A stretch of DNA of 19,042 bases. Source: Balneolia bacterium. GTDB lineage: Bacteria; Bacteroidota; Rhodothermia; Balneolales; Cyclonatronaceae. The translations under genes and the position numbers were made by a program. Positions 15,189-19,042 of the stretch are shown here, in pieces. Under the pieces are notes generated by a model that saw only the letters and a list, made by a program, of their open reading frames with translations, had not been told where the DNA came from and made no database searches. Location: assembly GCA_003567135.1 (NCBI GenBank), contig PXAI01000127.1, forward strand, positions 1 through 19,042, written 5' to 3'. Each line of letters starts with the position of its first letter. Position 1 is the first letter of the stretch.

Positions 15189-16067
15189 TCATTTGAGTGG
15201 GTTCACCGATAGCACCGCCGTTTTTACCGTTCTCACAACGTTCGACGCAGTACTTCCCATCATCATATACTCCAGCCCTGTACGCCCGATGGTAGCAATT
15301 ACAATCAGATTAAACGGGTTTTCCTGGGTATACTTGAGAATGGCCTCGTGTGCCGAGCGGTTTGATGTAACCACTTTGGTAGTCACTTTTCCGGGAATAT
15401 CGCTGAAAAACTGATTTGCCAGCTCAGTCAGGCTTTCACGACGCACGTTTAGGGTGGCTTCGGCTTTTTCAACGCTGTCGAAATCATCGAAGATTACGGC
15501 GTGGAAAAGCTCAATATCAGCTCCGGATGCTTCCGCGAATTCTTTCGCATGGGCGAACGCGGCGCGTGAGTTTTCGGAAAAATCGGTCGTTACCAGAATT
15601 TTTTTGAGGGGTGTTAGCGTGTCGTCATTTTCTATGACCAGCACCGGTTTGTGAACGAGACGAAGCACTTTTTCGGCAACGGATCCCAGAAGAATCCTGC
15701 TGAAGCCGGTTCGTCCGTGCGTGCTCATCACAACCATATCGTAGTGCTCCGATTCCTCAGCGAGTGCGTGTGCCGGGTTACCTATCCCCACAATGCCTTC
15801 TCTGGCAACGGAAATGTCGAGGTGATCTGCTGAAATTTCATTCAGTCTTTTTTCGATCACTTTTTCGATATCAACAAGGGTATCCTTGGTATTCAGGCCG
15901 GTTCCCATGTAGTGGAATCCGTCGAGGTCGGTAAGCGGGATGTAGGCATGGAACGGCGTTACGCTTCCGTTGAAAAGTTTGGCAACCTGGTTGGCTGCAA
16001 TCAGCGCACGACTACTGAGTTTCGAGAAGTCAACCGGAACAATGATGCGAATATTTTGAAAAGTCAT
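15189..16067 (-). CDS. Tandem universal stress protein (UspA family, two Usp domains)
   Basis: This 292-residue cytoplasmic protein has two Usp domains (about 5-146 and 154-290). Each carries the ATP-binding glycine pattern: H117-G-R-T-G-F-S-R-I-L-L-G128-S129 in the first and G261-R-T-G-L-E-Y-M-M-M-G271-S272 in the second. Both start with the family strand ending in PVDFS (11-15) and TTDFS (160-164). Nucleotide binding is therefore expected for both halves. The start ATG at 16067 has a good ribosome binding site on the - strand (AGGA, 7 bases upstream, at 16075-16078), the best in the window. A TATATT -10-like hexamer on the - strand lies at 16104-16109. It is divergent from the DUF432-mscS operon, suggesting a shared stress context. 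Confidence 0.9.
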   Translation of the reverse strand: MTFQNIRIIVPVDFSKLSSRALIAANQVAKLFNGSVTPFHAYIPLTDLDGFHYMGTGLNTKDTLVDIEKVIEKRLNEISADHLDISVAREGIVGIGNPAHALAEESEHYDMVVMSTHGRTGFSRILLGSVAEKVLRLVHKPVLVIENDDTLTPLKKILVTTDFSENSRAAFAHAKEFAEASGADIELFHAVIFDDFDSVEKAEATLNVRRESLTELANQFFSDIPGKVTTKVVTSNRSAHEAILKYTQENPFNLIVIATIGRTGLEYMMMGSTASNVVRTVKTAVLSVNPLK

Positions 16068-16103
16068 GTTTTGTTCCTCACGTTTTTAATGATCTTAAGT
16101 AAG

Positions 16104-16109
16104 AATATA
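16104..16109 (-). promoter_or_regulatory. Candidate -10 element of uspA
   Basis: On the - strand this reads TATATT, 36 bases before the ATG, a normal leader length. The hexamer 17 bases further upstream (TTTTAT) is a poor -35. Confidence 0.35.
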
Positions 16110-16213
16110 AAGTCCGAATCAATCTGATAAAACTTGATTTGTTACTTACAATTTGATGAAAAATCGGTAGATGTGCAATAAAATCTCATATCAAAATTAG
16201 AATTATTTTGGTA

Positions 16214-16242
16214 TTAGCAGAGGTTGTTAAAAATAGTATATT
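16214..16242 (+). promoter_or_regulatory. Candidate promoter of the DUF432-mscS operon
   Basis: TTAGCA (16214-16219) and TATATT (16237-16242) are separated by exactly 17 bases. The -10 ends 58 bases before the ATG at 16301. This is the best sigma-70-like spacing in the window. Confidence 0.5.
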
Positions 16243-16300
16243 CTATCATTGAAGCACGGAAATCAGCTATGAGAAATCAGTATTAATTTTATTTTTCAGA

Positions 16301-17197
16301 ATGTCTTCAAAAAAAATAAACATCTGGAAACCGTTTTCCCTGAAAGATCAGCAGGAGCGCACTATGAAAATCGAGAATGTGCTCTCCCTGCATTTTAAGC
16401 GGAACATGAACGAAATCTGGATCGCGCAGGAAAAGATTAAATCGACTGAGGAAACCGCTGAACAAGAGCAGTCATCCCAGATTATTGAGAGCACGCCGGG
16501 CACCGATGATCAGATGCCGGTGCAGGCTGAGGAGGGCGTGACCATTCCGGTTCCGGCTGAGCAAGAGGAAAAAGACTCGCGAAAGTGGGCAAGATGGGGA
16601 CTGAAAAGCGATGACTGCAGCCTCCGGATTGTGCCCGTTTTTCCGACGCTGCCGCTTCTGGTAAGGCCTGAGTATCCGTTTAAGCTAGTTCCGGGCGCAA
16701 CGGTTCGCTTTTATACGCGCGTACCGGTTTGGCTTCAGGTTCAGGATACGCTGGATAATAACCTCAGCATTACAGAAATCCCGACGATGGAGTTATCCAG
16801 AACGTGGTTCGGCCCTTTTACGGAAGGAGAGCTTTGCTACTGGCTTCAAACGAACGCAAGAAGGGCATTGAGGGATGATTTGTTCCAGGATAATCTCTGT
16901 GTATGCACCATCAATATTTCGAACAACAGCGATGAAGAGCTTCATCTCGAAAAGCTCTGTATGCGCGTTGACCGGATGAGTATCTATCAGAAAGGGAATC
17001 AGCTCTGGGCCAATGAGATGGATATCATCCACAAGGGTGGTAAGGATTTCAGCGAAATAATGGTTACCGAAAAACTGCCTGACCAGGCTAAAGATGCTGT
17101 TCTTGTCAGTCCGGCGCGAAATCCTCAGAGAAAAGGAATTGCAGAACGCACGTTCAAAATGATTCACGATCTGCCGGGGCTGTCATCCAGATTCTGA
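16301..17197 (+). CDS. DUF432-like protein upstream of mscS
   Basis: This 298-residue soluble protein has no signal peptide or membrane segment. Residues 1-45 are charged. Residues about 48-92 are an acidic, Gln/Glu-rich linker that is probably disordered. Residues about 105-240 form a beta-rich core with VFPTLPLLVRPEYPF (113-127), FYTRVPVWLQVQ (137-148), PTMELSRTWFGPFTEGELCYW (161-181) and INISNNSDEELHLEKLCM (204-221). From memory this core resembles bacterial DUF432 proteins, which are often found next to MscS channels. Function is unknown; control of the channel is a guess from position. It ends 14 bases before mscS and has a candidate promoter upstream, so it is the first gene of a three-gene operon. 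Confidence 0.65.
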   Translation: MSSKKINIWKPFSLKDQQERTMKIENVLSLHFKRNMNEIWIAQEKIKSTEETAEQEQSSQIIESTPGTDDQMPVQAEEGVTIPVPAEQEEKDSRKWARWGLKSDDCSLRIVPVFPTLPLLVRPEYPFKLVPGATVRFYTRVPVWLQVQDTLDNNLSITEIPTMELSRTWFGPFTEGELCYWLQTNARRALRDDLFQDNLCVCTINISNNSDEELHLEKLCMRVDRMSIYQKGNQLWANEMDIIHKGGKDFSEIMVTEKLPDQAKDAVLVSPARNPQRKGIAERTFKMIHDLPGLSSRF

Positions 17198-17211
17198 TTA
17201 ATTTTTAACCT

Positions 17212-18087
17212 ATGGAAAACTACTTACCAATTATTTTTGATACCCTTCAGGCGCATCTGCCGGTCGTGCTGAAAGTACTGCTTATTCTGGCCGTCGGGTT
17301 TCCGGTGCTGTTTTTCGTGCGAAAGTGGATCAGGGTATTTATTTCCGAGCATTACACGCCGCATTACGGACTACTGGTCAGTAAAATCGTGTACTATATC
17401 GGCGTGGCGATCGTCGTTATTTCTATGCTGCATGAACTTGGTTTCAGCCTTGGTCCGCTGCTTGGTGCGGCAGGAATTATTGGCGTTGCGATCGGTTTTG
17501 CGTCGCAAACGAGCGTTTCAAATATCATCAGCGGATTTTTTCTGATTGCTGAGAAGCCTTTTGAGGTAAATGATATTATCAGCATAAACGGAAATGTTGG
17601 CGTTGTGCTTTCGATTGATACGCTCTCGGTAAAACTGCGGTTATTTGATAACCGCTATCTTCGCGTTCCAAATGAAATGATGCTGAAAAATGAGGTCATC
17701 AACGTTACAAGATTTCCGATCAGAAGGGTGGAGTTTAAGGTTTCAGTGGCATATAAGGAAGATCTGGCCAGAGTAAGAGATATTCTTATTGATGTGGCGA
17801 ATAAAAACCCGATCGCTCTTCAGGAGCCTGCTCCGCTGTTGATTTTTGACGGGTTCGGAAGCTCTTCCATCGACTTCCAGTTTAATGTGTGGGCGGTTAG
17901 AGCCGAGTTCCTGCAGCTTCGAAACTCGCTTTATTTCGACATTAAAAAGCGTTTTGATGATGAAGGAATCGAAATCCCGTTCCCGCACCTCTCACTTTAC
18001 AAGGGCGCGGCTACAGAACCAATTCCATTTCGTATGGTATCTGAGGATAATCCGATTCCTGAAACCGGAAAACCTGAACGTGAATAA
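17212..18087 (+). CDS. mscS: Small-conductance mechanosensitive channel, MscS family
   Basis: This inner-membrane channel opens under membrane tension and releases solutes during hypo-osmotic shock. At 291 residues it has the size of classical MscS. Three membrane segments are seen: about 17-36, 54-73 and 80-113. The last, pore-lining helix is rich in Gly/Ala (LLGAAGIIGVAIGFASQTSVSN, 83-104), with the conserved GFASQ and the N104-IISG108 kink. The beta domain follows (FEVNDIISINGNVGVV, then RLFDNRYLRVPNEMM at 143-157), and the C-terminal alpha/beta domain ends with GIEIPFPH (262-269). The start ATG at 17212 lies 14 bases after the DUF432-like gene, and the stop is 9 bases before the next gene. 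Confidence 0.95.
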   Translation: MENYLPIIFDTLQAHLPVVLKVLLILAVGFPVLFFVRKWIRVFISEHYTPHYGLLVSKIVYYIGVAIVVISMLHELGFSLGPLLGAAGIIGVAIGFASQTSVSNIISGFFLIAEKPFEVNDIISINGNVGVVLSIDTLSVKLRLFDNRYLRVPNEMMLKNEVINVTRFPIRRVEFKVSVAYKEDLARVRDILIDVANKNPIALQEPAPLLIFDGFGSSSIDFQFNVWAVRAEFLQLRNSLYFDIKKRFDDEGIEIPFPHLSLYKGAATEPIPFRMVSEDNPIPETGKPERE

Positions 18088-18096
18088 AACGTATTT

Positions 18097-18426
18097 ATGA
18101 AAAAAGAATTCGTCATCTACGCCGTCAATATCTGGATTGACAACAGGAAAGCCGATGAATGGAAAAAGTGGATGATAGATGTCCACATTCCAGACGTGCT
18201 TGAAACCGGATTGTTCGAGAATTGCTCGCTATCGGAAATTCTGGAGCCTTTGAAAAAAGGGAAGAAAGGCTACAACATCCGGTACAGATTATCGGGGGAG
18301 GATAAGCTAAAAAGATATCAGGATCAGTACGCCGATGATCTGCAGCGGGCGCACAGCACGCGATATCAGGGACATTATGAGGCGGAACGCCGGGTTTATA
18401 CGGGGACGGAACTGACGATTGATTGA
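18097..18426 (+). CDS. DUF4286 family protein
   Basis: This small soluble protein of 109 residues has the DUF4286 pattern: an N-terminal strand VIYAVNIWID, then EWKKWMIDVHIPDVLETGLF (41-60 region), a central strand GYNIRYRLSG, and LKRYQDQYADDLQRAHSTRY before a final strand. The family has a ferredoxin-like, dimeric alpha/beta appearance and no assigned function. The ATG at 18097 is 9 bases after the mscS stop, so it is the last gene of the DUF432-mscS operon. Its presence there may be a simple convenience of transcription. The palindrome at 18446-18509 follows. Confidence 0.8.
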   Translation: MKKEFVIYAVNIWIDNRKADEWKKWMIDVHIPDVLETGLFENCSLSEILEPLKKGKKGYNIRYRLSGEDKLKRYQDQYADDLQRAHSTRYQGHYEAERRVYTGTELTID

Positions 18427-18445
18427 GGGGGTTATGCGTTTGTCG

Positions 18446-18509
18446 GTCATCCCGTTACGTTATGCCGTAGAGACGAAAAATTTTGCGTCTCTACGGCAAA
18501 CGGCATGAC
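18446..18509. repeat. Nested intergenic palindrome (REP/MITE-like)
   Basis: The inner arms GCCGTAGAGACG (18464-18475) and CGTCTCTACGGC (18486-18497) pair perfectly. The core AAAA/TTTT also pairs, with a single A76/G85 mismatch, giving a 34-base palindrome with one mismatch. The outer arms GTCATCCCGTT (18446-18456) and AACGGCATGAC (18499-18509) match at 10 of 11 positions, with a seven-base bulge on the left. It lies between two convergent genes and could block read-through. Similar CGTAGAGACGCAAAATTTTGCG elements are, from memory, widespread in Bacteroidota and cyanobacteria. Confidence 0.65.
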
Positions 18510-18520
18510 GCGTTTTCCCA

Positions 18521-19042
18521 TCATCTTTCGTAAGACATGAGGTTTTGCTCAATCCGGGATCGGTTGGGTTCCTGCCAATGGGGTAATTTGAGGGTTGTGC
18601 CGAGGTTATCATTTGATTCATCCACCAAAAACCCGGGCCCTTCGGTTGCTACCTCGAAAATCACGTTTCCGGGAATTTTGAAATAGATCGACTTAAAGTA
18701 TTTCCGGTCTTTTACTTCAGTTACGTTCAAACCGAACTCTTCTTGCAGCCTCGACTGTATTTTTAAAGAATCTTCAATTGAGGTCACCCTGTGCGCGACG
18801 TGATGCACGGTTCCGATTCCATTAACGCCTCGCGGTAAACCGGTTCCGTCGTGTACCAAAATGGTATTTCCGGCTCCGCCTGATCCGGCTTCCATTTTGG
18901 TATAAACGCCCTCAGTGCTGATTTTTTGATACCCGAAAGCCTTCAGAAACGGGAGTGTCTCAGAGAGGTCTTCCACAGCAAAGGTAACGTGATGCACACC
19001 CGTTAACGCGGTTTCCCCGTTCAGTTGACCGGAAACCCAAAC
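18521..19042 (-). CDS. Ring-cleaving dioxygenase / VOC-family protein, 3' part only (5' end outside window)
   Basis: The reading frame is open from the right edge of the window to a TGA at 18521-18523, with no stop, so this is the C-terminal part of a longer gene. A GTG at 18995-18997 is in frame but not the true start: the frame continues upstream to 19042 (reading ...GETALTGVHHVTFAVEDL). The visible part has two vicinal-oxygen-chelate modules, the first beginning at VHHVTFAVEDL and the second at GTVHHVAHRVTS. Candidate metal ligands are the His residues in those motifs and the Glu in VIFEVATEGPGF. The end (GTTLKLPHWQEP) is characteristic of MhqO/PcpA-like ring-cleaving dioxygenases of about 310 residues. 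Substrate is unknown; a hydroquinone-type compound is likely by family. Confidence 0.82.
   Translation of the reverse strand, partial: VWVSGQLNGETALTGVHHVTFAVEDLSETLPFLKAFGYQKISTEGVYTKMEAGSGGAGNTILVHDGTGLPRGVNGIGTVHHVAHRVTSIEDSLKIQSRLQEEFGLNVTEVKDRKYFKSIYFKIPGNVIFEVATEGPGFLVDESNDNLGTTLKLPHWQEPNRSRIEQNLMSYER

Noticed and set aside
18521..18997. Complete small glyoxalase gene starting at GTG 18997
   Set aside because: The frame stays open to the window edge and the upstream residues continue the fold, so this is the end of a longer dioxygenase gene.

Overview
The window reads as a chromosomal segment from a Bacteroidota-type bacterium, most likely Balneolota/Rhodothermota. The evidence is a short primary-type sigma factor without region 1.1, a lipoprotein with a Bacteroidota-style signal, a FadL/TodX-like porin, a DUF4286 protein, and mostly Shine-Dalgarno-less starts, several of them TTG or GTG. 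The lineage is inferred from protein flavour only; there is no rRNA or other marker. I see no tRNA, rRNA, CRISPR array, transposase or phage gene. Most genes are housekeeping.

Layout. 1-404: a spacer with the terminator of an unseen upstream gene. 405-1745 (+): a 6-pyruvoyl-tetrahydropterin synthase of the mammalian motif type, followed by GTP cyclohydrolase IB (folE2), ending in a bidirectional terminator. 1845-5519 (-): a 1224-residue fused 2-oxoglutarate decarboxylase/dehydrogenase with an E2 succinyltransferase domain but no lipoyl domain, the architecture best known from actinobacterial Kgd/OdhA. 5520-6025: a divergent spacer with a dyad that could be an operator. 6026-10590 (+): oligoendopeptidase F, a translationally coupled protein with two GAF-like regions and a degenerate GGDEF-like end, and phosphopentomutase. 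10591-10913: a spacer with AATTCA-type short repeats. 10914-11798 (+): the sigma factor and a strong terminator. 12086-14921 (+): a Tyr-rich/Arg-Gly-rich lipoprotein and an outer-membrane porin. 14922-15188: a spacer with a terminator and two repeat elements. 15189-16067 (-): a tandem UspA protein. 16301-18426 (+): a DUF432-like protein, an MscS channel and a DUF4286 protein, forming an envelope/osmotic-stress operon divergent from uspA. 18427-18520: a nested palindrome. 18521-19042 (-): the 3' part of a ring-cleaving dioxygenase/VOC gene that leaves the window.

How the genes work together. The two pterin genes encode consecutive steps from GTP to 6-pyruvoyl-tetrahydropterin, or to the queuosine precursor if the second enzyme acts as QueD. 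The 2-oxoglutarate enzyme serves the TCA cycle and needs lipoyl domains from another protein. The pepF-deoB operon combines peptide turnover and nucleoside salvage with an apparently signal-sensing, probably non-catalytic protein. The uspA and DUF432-mscS units share a 233-base divergent promoter region.

I found no obviously new defence or mobile system. The most promising leads are the GAF/degenerate-GGDEF protein, the DUF432-MscS-DUF4286 operon, the RG-rich lipoprotein, and three different intergenic repeat elements.
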